In this document: positions 17,311-26,015 of the stretch, piece after piece
How positions within the stretch are numbered: position 1 is the stretch's first letter
How the letters are laid out: each line of letters starts with the position of its first letter
Assembly (NCBI RefSeq): GCF_007995065.1
Contig: NZ_VOQR01000001.1
Coordinates: 375,001-439,000, forward strand
Direction of reading: 5' to 3'
DNA from: Sphingomonas ginsenosidivorax
GTDB taxonomy: Bacteria; Pseudomonadota; Alphaproteobacteria; Sphingomonadales; Sphingomonadaceae
Length of the DNA: 64,000 bases
Notes under the pieces: model-generated
Told to the model about the DNA's origin: nothing
Databases searched by the model: none
The model's input: the letters and a program-made list of their open reading frames with translations, nothing else
Position numbers and translations under genes: made by a program

Positions 17311-17340
17311 AAGGGCCGCCCGGTTGCCCGGACGGCCCTT
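17311..17340 (-). terminator. Hairpin terminator after the Met-rich lipoprotein gene
   Basis: AAGGGCCG and GGCCCTT form the outer stem and CCCGG/CCGG the inner stem around a short loop; it lies 30 bp past the lipoprotein stop codon on the minus strand. The T tract is short. Confidence 0.5.
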
Positions 17341-17370
17341 CACGTCGTAGTTTTTCCGAAACCGGAAAAA

Positions 17371-17628
17371 TTACATCGCGTTGGTCGTGGTGTCGTTCGA
17401 CATCATCGTGTCGTTCGCCATCATCGTGTCGTTGGCCATCATGCCACCGTTCGACGCGCCGTCGACGGCGGTCATGTTGTCGGTCATGGTGTCCATGCCC
17501 TCGGTGGCGTTCATGTCGGTGACCATCGTGTTGTCGGTGGTCGTCTCGGTCTTCGGACCGCAAGCCGAAACAGCGAGTGCTGCGGCAGCGATCATCGAAC
17601 CGGTCAGAACCTTGGAAATTGCGCGCAT
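17371..17628 (-). CDS. Small Met/Asn/Thr-rich lipoprotein with 6-residue repeats
   Basis: 85 residues. A lipoprotein signal peptide ends at the lipobox VSAC (cysteine at about residue 23). The mature chain is low-complexity, rich in Met, Thr, Asn and Asp, and ends in three consecutive MMANDT-type hexapeptides (MMANDT, MMANDT, MMSNDT) encoded by 18-bp tandem DNA repeats. Such Met-rich surfaces can bind copper(I) or absorb oxidants, but this is only a possibility. GGGAG precedes the ATG at 17628. The promoter region upstream (17640-17700) is noticeably AT-rich. No homologous family recognised. Confidence 0.75.
   Translation of the reverse strand: MRAISKVLTGSMIAAAALAVSACGPKTETTTDNTMVTDMNATEGMDTMTDNMTAVDGASNGGMMANDTMMANDTMMSNDTTTNAM
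17391..17444. repeat. Three 18-bp tandem repeats inside the lipoprotein gene
   Basis: Units TGTCGTTCGACATCATCG, TGTCGTTCGCCATCATCG and TGTCGTTGGCCATCATGC. Because the unit is a multiple of three, slippage changes the number of MMANDT blocks without breaking the frame. Confidence 0.85.
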
Positions 17629-17718
17629 GTGGAAGCTCCCTAGATAGAGGATCTGGTAGGGCCTGATTGACCTTAATACCCAAATCACAGTGGACATTAA
17701 TCCGATAACGCCTTGGTC

Positions 17719-18444
17719 TCAAGCGCCGTTTTCGGACGCCAAAGAAAGTGTTTCAGCGAATGCTCCCGCCGTCAACGCCAAGGCGGCGTCGAAGGTTGCA
17801 AGATTGGTCGAAATGCCCAGCGCTTTCAGGCTGGTAACCGGGTCCGGCAGCCCGCAGGGGACGATCCCGCCGAAATGGGACAGGTCGGGCGCGACGTTGA
17901 CCGCAAAGCCGTGCAGCGTGACCCAGCGCCGCACGCGGACGCCGATCGCGCCGATCTTCGCCTCGCGGCCCCCGAAATTGCGGTGGTCGAGCGTCCAGAT
18001 GCCGACACGCCCGGGAATCGCGAACGCCTCGACCCCGATCTCGCCCAGCGCCGCGATCACCCACGCCTCCAGCGTATGGACATAGTGGCGCACGTCGCGC
18101 CCGCGCTTGGTCAGGTCGAACACGACATAGCCGATCCGCTGGCCGGGGCCGTGATAGGTGTACTTCCCGCCGCGCCCGGTCGCGATCACCGGGAAGCGCG
18201 CGTCGATCAGGTCGACCGGATCAGCGCTGGTCCCTGCGGTGTAGACGGGGGGATGTTCGAGCAGCCAGACGAGTTCGCCCGCCGACCCGTCGGTGACCGC
18301 GGCCGCGCGCGCCTCCATCTCGGCCAGCGCGGCGGCATAGGGGGTCAGGCCGGCGCTGACGCGCCATTCGACAGTGTCGGGAAGGGGGGGGTGGGACTGC
18401 GTCACCGTCCTCAATTGCGCATCCCCGCGCGCGGTTGCAACCAT
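17719..18444 (-). CDS. lipB: Octanoyl-ACP:protein N-octanoyltransferase
   Basis: 241 residues from the ATG at 18444. LipB transfers octanoate from acyl carrier protein to lipoyl domains, here most obviously GcvH at 55442. Core motifs: [12 protein letters not shown] (91-102), catalytic C197 in IVPCGLPD and catalytic K163 in EAKIGAIG. The first 20 or so residues before [12 protein letters not shown] are longer than usual; the frame also offers an ATG at 18507 that would overlap the divergent gene, and a GTG near 18408 preceded by GAGG, so the start is uncertain. The neighbouring divergent gene is a membrane protein. Confidence 0.92.
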   Translation of the reverse strand: MVATARGDAQLRTVTQSHPPLPDTVEWRVSAGLTPYAAALAEMEARAAAVTDGSAGELVWLLEHPPVYTAGTSADPVDLIDARFPVIATGRGGKYTYHGPGQRIGYVVFDLTKRGRDVRHYVHTLEAWVIAALGEIGVEAFAIPGRVGIWTLDHRNFGGREAKIGAIGVRVRRWVTLHGFAVNVAPDLSHFGGIVPCGLPDPVTSLKALGISTNLATFDAALALTAGAFAETLSLASENGA

Positions 18445-18505
18445 GTGGTCAAGCGGCGAGGCTTCGGCTAACCCCGCGACCGTCGGCAACCGGGGAACGT
18501 GGCGC

Positions 18506-19324
18506 ATGGTAAAGATGGGGAACGTCTGGGATCGTACGGTCGAGGTCCTGAACGGCCGGACCGGGATGATCGGCAGTTTTGCGCTGCTCGGGCTGTTCCT
18601 GCCCTCGGTGATGCGCGACGCCTATGTCGCGGCCGGCACGCCGGGAACGATCGGCTTCGCGCTGATCGGCCTGACGCTGAGCATGATAGCCTTGCTGGCG
18701 ATGATCTGGGCGCAGCTCGCGATCATCGCGGTCGCGACGCACCCCTCGACCATGCGCGCGGACGCGGCGCACCAGGGGCGGGCGCGGCTGGGGCCGGCGT
18801 TCGGGATCACGATGCTGCTCGGGCTGATCGCCGGGCTTGCGGCATTGCCGCCGATGATCGGGCTGGTGCTGTCGGGGTTCGACTTCGCGGCCGCGTCGCG
18901 CGGCGCTGCGACGATGACGCCGCCATCGGCCGGCACCGCGGTGTTCGTCTCGCTCTATTTCCTCGTCTACGGGCTGTTCGTGATCTGGGCCGTGGCGCGG
19001 CTCGCGCTGCTCAACGCGGTGATCCTTAACGAACGCCTCGGGGTCGGCGCTATCCGGCGGTCGTTCGCGCTGACGCGCGGCCTGACCTGGCGGATCATCG
19101 GCGTCGTCGTGCTGTTCGCGATCGTCCTCGTCGTCGCGACCGCCGCGGCGCAGGCGGTCACCGGCGTGATCTTCCGCTTGGTGCTGGGTGCGAGCGGCAA
19201 GGGGCTCGCCGCATTCCTCGCCGACGTCGCCGGGACGCTCGTCACGACCGGCTTCTCGGCGCTCGCCGCGGTCTTCACTGCCCAGCTCTACGTCGCGACC
19301 GCTGGGACACCGACATCCGAATGA
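18506..19324 (+). CDS. Membrane protein, six predicted helices, unknown function
   Basis: 272 residues. Hydrophobic segments appear at about 20-40, 50-75, 100-130, 145-170, 200-225 and 240-265, with [21 protein letters not shown] in the middle, a pattern like the glycerophosphodiesterase-type membrane domain found in proteobacterial integral proteins of unknown role. Start ATG at 18506 has GGGGAA 8 bases upstream. It overlaps the next gene by 4 bp (ATGA); that gene has a similar helix layout and the same RRSLTLTRG motif, so the two may have arisen by duplication and form a heteromeric complex (inference). Confidence 0.72.
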   Translation: MVKMGNVWDRTVEVLNGRTGMIGSFALLGLFLPSVMRDAYVAAGTPGTIGFALIGLTLSMIALLAMIWAQLAIIAVATHPSTMRADAAHQGRARLGPAFGITMLLGLIAGLAALPPMIGLVLSGFDFAAASRGAATMTPPSAGTAVFVSLYFLVYGLFVIWAVARLALLNAVILNERLGVGAIRRSFALTRGLTWRIIGVVVLFAIVLVVATAAAQAVTGVIFRLVLGASGKGLAAFLADVAGTLVTTGFSALAAVFTAQLYVATAGTPTSE

Positions 19325-20073
19325 AACTCGACTTCGCGACCGTCCTGACCGACGCCTGGGCGCTGTTCAAGCGCGACCGCGACCTGTTGCTGCGCACCGC
19401 CGCGCCGTTCCTGTTCCTGCCCGCGTTCGCGCTCGCACTGGTCGTCCCCGATCCGCCGATGCCGCCCGACGGCGCCGGGGGCGGCGAGGCGCAGGCGCTG
19501 GCCTGGGCAGACCAGGTCACCGCTTGGGCCAGCACGAACGGCGGCTGGTACGGGCTCGCCTATGCGATCAGCTTTTTCGGGACGTCGCTGTTCTACGCGC
19601 TCTATCTCGACGGGCAGGCGGGGCGGCAGGGGCTCGACGTCGCCGGCGCGATAAAGCGGTCGGCGGCGCAGTTCCCGCGGTATCTGCTGGCGATGATCTT
19701 GGTGTCGCTCCCGGCGGGTGCCGGGTTGCTGCTCTATGCGATCCCCGGCCTCTACATCCTCGGCCGCACCATGCTGACCGGCCCGGCGCTGTTCGCCGAG
19801 GCGCCGATCGGCGCATTCGCCGCGATCCGCCGCAGCCTTACTTTGACACGCGGGTCGGGTCTGCCGCTGATGGGGCTGGCGGCGTTCAGCTATATCAGCG
19901 GGTGGCTGATCGGGCAGCCGTTCATGCTGGTCGACCGCTGGATGCGGACCAGCGGGCAGGAGAACCCGGTGGTACTCGCGCTGGTCGATGCGGGGGCTGC
20001 TGCGGCGGCGATGGCGGCGGGGTTGGCGATGGCGCTGATCGCGGTCAGCGCCTATCGGCGGCTCGCCAGATAA
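19321..20073 (+). CDS. Membrane protein, paralogue-like partner of the preceding gene
   Basis: 250 residues, several hydrophobic helices and a shared IRRSLTLTRGSGLPL motif that corresponds to [15 protein letters not shown] in the upstream gene. No catalytic motif recognised. The start codon lies in the ATGA overlap with the upstream stop, so both are made together. Its 3' end overlaps the convergent acetyltransferase gene by 22 bp. Confidence 0.72.
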   Translation: MKLDFATVLTDAWALFKRDRDLLLRTAAPFLFLPAFALALVVPDPPMPPDGAGGGEAQALAWADQVTAWASTNGGWYGLAYAISFFGTSLFYALYLDGQAGRQGLDVAGAIKRSAAQFPRYLLAMILVSLPAGAGLLLYAIPGLYILGRTMLTGPALFAEAPIGAFAAIRRSLTLTRGSGLPLMGLAAFSYISGWLIGQPFMLVDRWMRTSGQENPVVLALVDAGAAAAAMAAGLAMALIAVSAYRRLAR

Positions 20074-20645
20074 GGAATCTGCGGCGCCGATTCCATCGGC
20101 AGCAGGCCCAGCGCGCGCGGATCGGGGAAGGTCTCGATCGTCCGCCTGATCGCCGCGAACCCCTGCGCGCGATAGAAGCCGAGCGCGGACGTGTGGTCGA
20201 GCGTGCAGGTATGCAGCCACACCCGCTCGATACCCTTGCCCCAGGCGCGCGCCAGCGTCTCGGCCATCAGCCAGCGCCCATGCCCCTGCCCGGCAAGCTC
20301 GGGGACGAGCCCAAAATACGAGATCTCGCAGACCCCCGGCGTACGGACATCGAGTTCGACCATGCCGATCTCGATCCCCGCGGCGTCGACCACCGCATGG
20401 ACCAGGATGCCGTCGTCGTGGACGATCGCGGCGAGCGCCGCATCGGTCATCGTCAGCCGCGAAAACCACAGCCACGGCGCCCCGACGCGCGCGAACAGCG
20501 CCCGGTACCGGTCGAGCGCGGGCCGGTCCCAGCGCACCAGCCGGAACCGCGACGCCGGCACCGGGCGGAGCGGCGGCCGCTGCCGCATCTCCAGCGTCGT
20601 GACGATGGTGGCCAGCTGGTCGTCCGCGACCGGGATCAACGCCAC
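20052..20645 (-). CDS. GNAT-family N-acetyltransferase
   Basis: 197 residues. The acetyl-CoA fold is visible: EIGMVELDV, EISYFGLVPELAGQGHGRWLM with the Q/R-x-x-G-x-G/A pyrophosphate loop (QGHGR), and LDHTSALGFYRAQGF, the classical C-terminal motif. The acceptor is unknown. GTG start (20645) lies 4 bases after the hemF stop, so it is the second gene of a hemF operon. Its 3' end overlaps the convergent membrane-protein gene by 22 bp. Confidence 0.85.
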   Translation of the reverse strand: MALIPVADDQLATIVTTLEMRQRPPLRPVPASRFRLVRWDRPALDRYRALFARVGAPWLWFSRLTMTDAALAAIVHDDGILVHAVVDAAGIEIGMVELDVRTPGVCEISYFGLVPELAGQGHGRWLMAETLARAWGKGIERVWLHTCTLDHTSALGFYRAQGFAAIRRTIETFPDPRALGLLPMESAPQIPYLASRR

Positions 20646-20649
20646 CGGC

Positions 20650-21492
20650 TCAGGCCCAGGTCGCGACCGGCGGCAGGCTCATCAGGATCGCATCCACATT
20701 GCCCCCGGTGCGCAGCCCGAACGACGTGCCGCGGTCGTACACCAGGTTGAACTCGGCATAGCGGCCGCGCCAGGCGAGCATCGTGGCCATGTCGGCTGCA
20801 TCGAACGGCATGTCCATCCGCCGCCGCACGATGGTCGGATAGGCGGTCAGGAACGCCTCGCCGACATCGCGGGTCAGCGCGAAGTCCGCGTCGAAATCGC
20901 CGTCGAGATGATCGTAGAAGATGCCGCCGACGCCGCGGTGGACCTTGCGGTGCGGGATGTAGAAATAGGTGTCCGCCCACTCCTTGAACCGCGGATAATA
21001 GCCCGGGTCGTGCGCGTCGCACGCCGCCTTCATCGTCGCGTGGAAATAGTCGGTATCCTCCGCGATCGGCAGCGGCGGGTTGAGGTCGGCCCCGCCGCCG
21101 AACCAGCGCTTGGTCGTGGTCAGGAAGCGGGTGTTCATGTGCACCGCGGGAACGTTCGGATTGGCCATGTGCGCGACCAGGCTGATCCCCGTCGCGGAAA
21201 AGCGCGGATCCTCGCCCGCGCCGTTGATCGATTTCGCGAACTCGCCCTCGAACGTGCCGCCGACGGTCGAGACGTTGACGCCGACCTTCTCGAACACCTT
21301 GCCCTTCATCACGCCGCGCACCCCGCCGCCGCCGGGCGCGCCCGACGGGTCGATCCGGTCCCACGGCGTGTAGTCGAACGACGCATCCGACCCGGCCTCG
21401 CGCTCGATCGCCTCGAACTCGGCGCAGATGCGGTCGCGGAGCGATTCGAACCAGGTTCGGGCGGCGGCTTGCTGGGGATCGAGCGGGGTCAT
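20650..21492 (-). CDS. hemF: Oxygen-dependent coproporphyrinogen III oxidase
   Basis: 280 residues, typical length. It oxidatively decarboxylates coproporphyrinogen III to protoporphyrinogen IX for haem, which the bc1 complex encoded nearby needs. Motifs: GGGGVRGVMKGKVFEKVGVN near 55-73, SLVAHMANPNVPAVHMNTRF, WFGGGADLNP, FYIPHRKVHRGVGGIFYDHL and EFNLVYDRGTSFGLRTGGN, all conserved in HemF. The ATG at 21492 begins MTPLDPQQ; a longer upstream frame is unlikely. Downstream GNAT gene is 4 bases away. Confidence 0.95.
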   Translation of the reverse strand: MTPLDPQQAAARTWFESLRDRICAEFEAIEREAGSDASFDYTPWDRIDPSGAPGGGGVRGVMKGKVFEKVGVNVSTVGGTFEGEFAKSINGAGEDPRFSATGISLVAHMANPNVPAVHMNTRFLTTTKRWFGGGADLNPPLPIAEDTDYFHATMKAACDAHDPGYYPRFKEWADTYFYIPHRKVHRGVGGIFYDHLDGDFDADFALTRDVGEAFLTAYPTIVRRRMDMPFDAADMATMLAWRGRYAEFNLVYDRGTSFGLRTGGNVDAILMSLPPVATWA

Positions 21493-21546
21493 GACGGGGG
21501 TGTATCAAACCGGCGTGGGTACGGGGAAGGGCTTAACGCGGTCACC

Positions 21547-21630
21547 CGTCATCCCGGGCCTGTCCCGGGATCCAGGGCCACAATCGTTGCGCCTGTTACC
21601 CTGGATCCCGGGACGAGCCCGGGATGACGG
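21547..21630. repeat. Palindromic element, CATSCCGGG family
   Basis: Left end CATCCCGGGCCTGTCCCGGG, right end GGGACGAGCCCGGGATGACG. It lies just downstream of trmL and upstream of hemF, both on the minus strand, so it could act as the trmL 3' hairpin. Confidence 0.83.
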
Positions 21631-21634
21631 CCAA

Positions 21635-22087
21635 TTATGAGGTAATCTGCCACCCCGTCTGCCGCATCGCCTCGCCCAGCACCATCGCCGCGGACACGCC
21701 GATGTTCAGCGACCGGAACCCCGGCCGCATCGGGATCACCACGCGCACGTCCGCCCGCGCATGGACATGCTCCGGCACGCCGCGCCCCTCCGACCCCAGC
21801 AGCAGCACGTCGTCCTCGCGGAACGCCGCGTCCCACAGCGGCACCGCGCCCTTGGTCGTCAGCAGCACGATGCGCCCTCGCGCGCTCCCGGCGAACGCGT
21901 CCCAGTCGACGTGCCGCTCGACCTGCGCCGCATCGGCATAGTCCATGCCCGAGCGCGCCATCGCCTGGCGGCTCCAGGGAAACCCCATCGGCTCGATCAG
22001 ATCGACCGGCACCCCGAAGCAGGTCGCGGTCCGCAGGATGGCGCCGACATTGGCGGCGATGTCGGGTTCGTACAGGGCGATGCGCAT
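21635..22087 (-). CDS. trmL: tRNA (cytidine(34)-2'-O)-methyltransferase
   Basis: 150 residues. SPOUT-class enzyme that 2'-O-methylates the wobble base of tRNA-Leu isoacceptors. Start MRIALYEPDIAANVGAILR; SPOUT knot motifs are LLGSEGRGVP, VVIPMRPGFRSLNIGVSAAM and GEAMRQTGW at the end. The ATG at 22087 is preferred because GGGGA lies 7 bases upstream; an ATG 6 bases earlier would sit on the ribosome-binding site. It diverges from petA; the two starts are 172 bp apart. Confidence 0.93.
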   Translation of the reverse strand: MRIALYEPDIAANVGAILRTATCFGVPVDLIEPMGFPWSRQAMARSGMDYADAAQVERHVDWDAFAGSARGRIVLLTTKGAVPLWDAAFREDDVLLLGSEGRGVPEHVHARADVRVVIPMRPGFRSLNIGVSAAMVLGEAMRQTGWQITS

Positions 22088-22259
22088 GGCCATTCCCCTA
22101 CCGCGAGCGCCCGCCGGAACAAAATGCTGTTGGCAAAACGCGATGCCGCCGTCTATCAGACACCAGCCTCCGTGGGGACGGTTGGGCATGGCGGCGCAGG
22201 GATTCCCGATCACGCGCGTGGCATGTCACGATAAGAATTAGGTGCAAGGGCGAGACTTG

Positions 22260-22859
22260 ATGGCGACTGTCGACGACATGGTTCCCCCCGGCTCAGGGCC
22301 CGGACTCGATGCGGCCCGGCCGACGCTCGACGACTCGCACGACCCGCGCCGTCGCGACTTCATCAACATCGCCGCCGTCTCGTTCGCAGGCGTCGGCGCG
22401 GTCGCGATCGTGCTGCCGCTGGTCAACCAGATGAACCCGAGCGCCGACGTGCTCGCGCAGGCGACCACCGAGATCGACCTGTCGAAGATCCTCCCCGGCC
22501 AGGCGATCAAGACCAGCTTCCGCAAGCAGCCCCTGTTCGTGCGCAACCTGACGCCGAAGGAAATCCAGGAGGCCGACGCCGTCGACATCTCGACGCTGCG
22601 CGACCCCCAGACGCTCGAGGAGCGCACCAAGGCGGGCAAGAAGAACTGGCTGATCACCCTGGGCGTCTGCACCCACCTCGGCTGCGTGCCGCTGGGCGCG
22701 GGCGAGGGCGAGAACAAGGGGCCGTTCGGCGGCTATTTCTGCCCGTGCCACGGGTCGGCCTACGACACCGCCGCGCGCATCCGCAAAGGCCCGGCGCCGA
22801 CCAACCTGCACGTGCCCGACTACGCCTTCAACTCCGACACCGTCGTCACGGTAGGCTGA
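22260..22859 (+). CDS. petA: Rieske iron-sulfur subunit of cytochrome bc1
   Basis: 199 residues. It passes electrons from ubiquinol to cytochrome c1. DPRRRDFIN with the following hydrophobic stretch (about 38-57) is the twin-arginine signal anchor. The [2Fe-2S] ligands are C137 and H139 in CTHLGC and C161 and H164 in CPCHGSAYD, with C142 and C163 placed for the disulfide. The ATG at 22260 has AAGGGCGAG upstream; a GTG at 22242 is less likely. It heads petA-petB-petC, with gaps of 10 and 21 bp. Confidence 0.96.
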   Translation: MATVDDMVPPGSGPGLDAARPTLDDSHDPRRRDFINIAAVSFAGVGAVAIVLPLVNQMNPSADVLAQATTEIDLSKILPGQAIKTSFRKQPLFVRNLTPKEIQEADAVDISTLRDPQTLEERTKAGKKNWLITLGVCTHLGCVPLGAGEGENKGPFGGYFCPCHGSAYDTAARIRKGPAPTNLHVPDYAFNSDTVVTVG

Positions 22860-22869
22860 GGAAACGACC

Positions 22870-24168
22870 ATGAGCTTTCCCTGGGCCAAGCAGTACGAAC
22901 CGAAAGCCCCGCTGATGCGGTGGCTGGACGAGAAGCTCCCGCTTCCGCGTCTGGTCTACAGCGCCGTCGGCGCCGGCTATCCGGTGCCGCGCAACCTGAA
23001 TTACTTCTGGAACTTCGGCGTCCTCGCCGGGGCCGCGCTCGCGATCCAGATCATCACCGGCATCGTGCTGGCGATGCATTACGCCGCGAATGGCGGGGTC
23101 GCGTTCGACTCGGTCGAACACATCATGCGCGACGTCAACGCCGGCTGGTTCCTGCGCTATGCGCACGCGAACGGCGCGTCGATGTTCTTCATCGTCGTCT
23201 ACACGCACATCTTCCGCGGGCTCTATTACGGCTCGTACAAGGCGCCGCGTGAGATGGTCTGGCTGCTCGGCGTCACGATCTTCCTGCTGATGATGGCGAC
23301 CGCGTTCATGGGCTACGTCCTCCCCTGGGGGCAGATGAGCTTCTGGGGCGCGCAGGTCATCACCGGCTTCTTCTCGGCGATCCCGCTGGTCGGCGAGACC
23401 ATCCGGGTGTGGCTGCTCGGCGGGTTCGCGCCCGACGACGCCGCGCTCAACCGCTTCTTCTCGCTCCACTATCTGCTGCCGTTCGTGATCGCGGGCGTCA
23501 TCGTCCTGCACATCTGGGCGCTGCACATCCCGGGGTCGAACAACCCGACCGGCGTCGAGGTGAAGGGCGAACAGGATACCGTCCCGTTCCATCCCTATTA
23601 CACCGCGAAGGACGGCTTCGGGCTCGGCGTCTTCCTGCTGGTGTTCGCGTCGCTGCTGTTCTTCTTCCCGAACTATCTGGGCCACCCGGACAACTACATC
23701 CCGGCGAACCCGCTCTCGACGCCCGCGCACATCGTCCCCGAATGGTATTTCTGGCCGTTCTACGCGATTCTGCGCGCCTTCACCGCGGACTTCATCCTGC
23801 CAGCGAAGCTGTGGGGCGTGCTCGCGATGTTCGGGTCGATCCTGCTGCTGTTCTTCCTGCCCTGGCTGGACAGCTCGCCGGTGCGGTCGAACAATTTCCG
23901 GCCCAAGGCACGGATCGCGTTCTGGGTGCTGGTCGTCGACATCTTCGTGCTCGGCTATTGCGGCGGGGCTCCGGCAACGGCGTTCTACGTGATCCTCAGC
24001 CAGATCTGCGCGGCCTATTATTTCGCGCACTTCCTGATCATCCTGCCGATCATCTCGCGGCTCGAGCGTCCGGCGCCGTTGCCCAACTCGATCACCGAGG
24101 CGGTGCTGAACAAGCATGGCGGCACGAGCCCGGCTAAGACGGCGCTCTCCACCGCGCCCGCGCACTGA
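22870..24168 (+). CDS. petB: Cytochrome b subunit of the bc1 complex
   Basis: 432 residues with eight expected membrane helices. It holds haems bL and bH and the Qo and Qi quinone sites. Visible: [49 protein letters not shown] with haem histidines in helix [17 protein letters not shown], the [13 protein letters not shown] motif of the Qo site and the C-terminal domain common to full-length alphaproteobacterial cytochrome b. GAGGAA lies 7 bases before the ATG. One protein, not split into b6/subunit IV. Confidence 0.97.
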   Translation: MSFPWAKQYEPKAPLMRWLDEKLPLPRLVYSAVGAGYPVPRNLNYFWNFGVLAGAALAIQIITGIVLAMHYAANGGVAFDSVEHIMRDVNAGWFLRYAHANGASMFFIVVYTHIFRGLYYGSYKAPREMVWLLGVTIFLLMMATAFMGYVLPWGQMSFWGAQVITGFFSAIPLVGETIRVWLLGGFAPDDAALNRFFSLHYLLPFVIAGVIVLHIWALHIPGSNNPTGVEVKGEQDTVPFHPYYTAKDGFGLGVFLLVFASLLFFFPNYLGHPDNYIPANPLSTPAHIVPEWYFWPFYAILRAFTADFILPAKLWGVLAMFGSILLLFFLPWLDSSPVRSNNFRPKARIAFWVLVVDIFVLGYCGGAPATAFYVILSQICAAYYFAHFLIILPIISRLERPAPLPNSITEAVLNKHGGTSPAKTALSTAPAH

Positions 24169-24189
24169 TACGAACTCGAGGACACACAC

Positions 24190-25032
24190 ATGGTTCGTCT
24201 CATTGCATCCCTGGTCGGCGCCGCGTTCGTGCTGGTGCTGGGCATCGCGCTCTTCGGCAGCGTGTCGGGGGCCATCACCGACCCCGTCGCGCCGACCGCG
24301 GAGAGCGTCTATCATCTCCACCCCAAGGAGCTGGAGCTCGCGTCGAACGGCGTGTTCGGCAAGTTCGACCGTCGCCAGGTCCAGCGCGGCTTCCAGGTCT
24401 ACAAGGAAGTCTGCTCGGCCTGCCACTCGCTGCGCCTCGTCGCGTTCCGCGACCTGCAGAAGATCGGCTATAGCGAGCCCGAGGTTAAGGCGATCGCCAA
24501 CCAGTGGGTGATCGAGCAGCCGACGATCAACCCGGAGACCGGCGAGGCCGCGACCCGCAAGAACATCCCGAGCGACCATTTCCCGTCGCCCTTCGCCAAC
24601 GAGGTCGCCGCCCGCGCCGCCAACAACAACGCGCTGCCGCCCGACCTGTCGCTGATCACCAAGGCCCGCGAGGAAGGCACCGCCTATGTCCACTCGCTGC
24701 TGACCGGCTACCGCGCCCAGTCGCCGGCGATGCTCAAGGCGTTCCCCGATGCGAAGACGCCCGAGGGGCTGCACTACAACCCGTATTTCGCGAACCTCAA
24801 CATCGCGATGCCGCCGCCGCTGACGTCGGACGGCCAGGTGACCTATGCCGACGGCACCAAGGCAAGCGTCGAGCAGATGTCCGCGGACGTGTCGGCGTTC
24901 CTGACCTGGACCGCCGAGCCGAACCTCGAGGCACGCCATGCCGCCGGGTTCGCGTCGATCCTGTTCATCCTGATCTTCTGCGGGCTGGCTTGGGGCGCGT
25001 ACCGCAACGTCTGGCGCGACGTGAAGCACTGA
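24190..25032 (+). CDS. petC: Cytochrome c1 subunit of the bc1 complex
   Basis: 280 residues. N-terminal signal (about 1-28), haem-binding CSACH at 75-79, axial Met in the NIAMPPPLTSDG region, and a C-terminal membrane anchor (FASILFILIFCGLAWGAYRNVW) that holds it on the periplasmic face. It accepts electrons from the Rieske protein. GAGGA precedes the ATG by 8 bases. Last gene of the operon, followed 39 bp later by a strong terminator. Confidence 0.96.
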   Translation: MVRLIASLVGAAFVLVLGIALFGSVSGAITDPVAPTAESVYHLHPKELELASNGVFGKFDRRQVQRGFQVYKEVCSACHSLRLVAFRDLQKIGYSEPEVKAIANQWVIEQPTINPETGEAATRKNIPSDHFPSPFANEVAARAANNNALPPDLSLITKAREEGTAYVHSLLTGYRAQSPAMLKAFPDAKTPEGLHYNPYFANLNIAMPPPLTSDGQVTYADGTKASVEQMSADVSAFLTWTAEPNLEARHAAGFASILFILIFCGLAWGAYRNVWRDVKH

Positions 25033-25316
25033 GACGACCTGTAGCTGGACCGGGCTTTCCCGATCGAACGAAACGCCGGGCTCTGTGCCCGGCGTTTTGC
25101 GTTTGGGGTCCGGCTTGATCGCCGCGATGTGATCGCCGCATCCTGTGGTACCGGACGGCTCGACGCCGCTCCGGCACGACGGGGGACGTATCAGGCGCGG
25201 CAGGCTCTTCGGGTTCGACGTCGACTCCCGTGCGATTGGAACATCGACAGACCGCGCTCGTTTTACGATCAATGGCGGCGCGTTTTGTCCGCTCTCCATC
25301 GTACGGGAGACTATCG
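25033..25316. other. Gene-free gap after petC
   Basis: Apart from the terminator at 25072-25098 and the leader of the next gene I see no feature in these 284 bp; short frames here lack start signals and family resemblance. Confidence 0.5.
25072..25098 (+). terminator. Rho-independent terminator of petABC
   Basis: Stem AACGCCGGGC / GCCCGGCGTT (perfect 10 bp) with loop TCTGT, directly followed by T residues. Confidence 0.88.
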
Positions 25317-25982
25317 ATGACCCTCACTCGCTTCAGCGCCGTGGCGCTCGCCGTCGGCATGGGCCTCGGCCTCGGCGCTTGTACCGACGGCTATGGCTAT
25401 GGCGGCGCCGGGATCGGCTATGCCAGCGATCCCTATTATGGCGGCGGCAGCTATTACGGCGCCGGCTATGGCGACGGGCTCGGCTATGGCGGCCTCGGTT
25501 ACGGTGGCCTCGGCTCCTATTACGGCTGGTACGGCGACTATTATTATCCGGGCTCGGGCGGCTTCGTGTACGACCGCTATCGCCGTCCGCATCGCTGGAA
25601 CGGCAACCAGCAGCGCTATTGGCAGGGTCGCCAGCGTTACCGCGGCAATGGCGGCGGGAACGGCGGAAACTGGGGAGGCTTCGACCGTGGCGATCGTGGG
25701 GGCCGCGATGGCATTCGCGGCGGCCGCGGCGACGGTATTCCCGGCAATTACTACGGCAACCGCGGCGGTTCGCGCGGCGACTATCGCGGACAGCGGGGGC
25801 CCCGGCCCGACGGTGCGCAGGCGGGGCAGCGGCCCTCGTTCCAGGGCGGCCAGCCGACCGTGCGCGGCAGCTATGGCGGCAACCGCCCGAGCGGCGCGAG
25901 CCAGGGCTATCGCGGCGGCGGCCCCCGTGGCGGCGGCGGCTATCGTGGCGGCCGGGGCGGCGGCGGTCGTCCCTCGCGGTAA
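25317..25982 (+). CDS. Gly/Tyr/Arg-rich lipoprotein
   Basis: 221 residues. Signal peptide with lipobox LGLGAC (Cys22). Residues 23-80 are rich in Gly and Tyr (YGYGGAG, GYGGLGYGGLG), then a basic WNGNQQRYWQGRQRYRGN segment, and from about 105 to the end Gly/Arg-rich blocks (GGRGDG, GGSRGDYRGQRG, RGGGPRGGGGYRGG). Low complexity makes function unguessable; it may be an envelope or spore-coat-like structural protein or an RNA-sticky surface protein. The ATG at 25317 has GGGAGA 8 bases upstream. It is not part of petABC because a terminator separates them. Confidence 0.75.
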   Translation: MTLTRFSAVALAVGMGLGLGACTDGYGYGGAGIGYASDPYYGGGSYYGAGYGDGLGYGGLGYGGLGSYYGWYGDYYYPGSGGFVYDRYRRPHRWNGNQQRYWQGRQRYRGNGGGNGGNWGGFDRGDRGGRDGIRGGRGDGIPGNYYGNRGGSRGDYRGQRGPRPDGAQAGQRPSFQGGQPTVRGSYGGNRPSGASQGYRGGGPRGGGGYRGGRGGGGRPSR

Positions 25983-26015
25983 TACCGCATCCGGTCCCCC
26001 CTCACGGGGGACCGG

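Noticed and set aside
17391..17444. Tandem 18-bp repeats considered as a CRISPR array
   Set aside because: Repeats abut without spacers and encode a hexapeptide repeat in frame with a lipoprotein gene.
22846..25299. A long minus-strand open frame (817 residues) opposite petABC
   Set aside because: It is the antisense shadow of high-GC coding sequence: Arg-rich, no family resemblance, and the plus strand encodes the unmistakable bc1 subunits.
25129..25320. Short open frames between the petC terminator and the Gly/Tyr-rich lipoprotein
   Set aside because: They overlap one another, have no ribosome-binding site and are Arg-rich in the way chance frames are in this genome.
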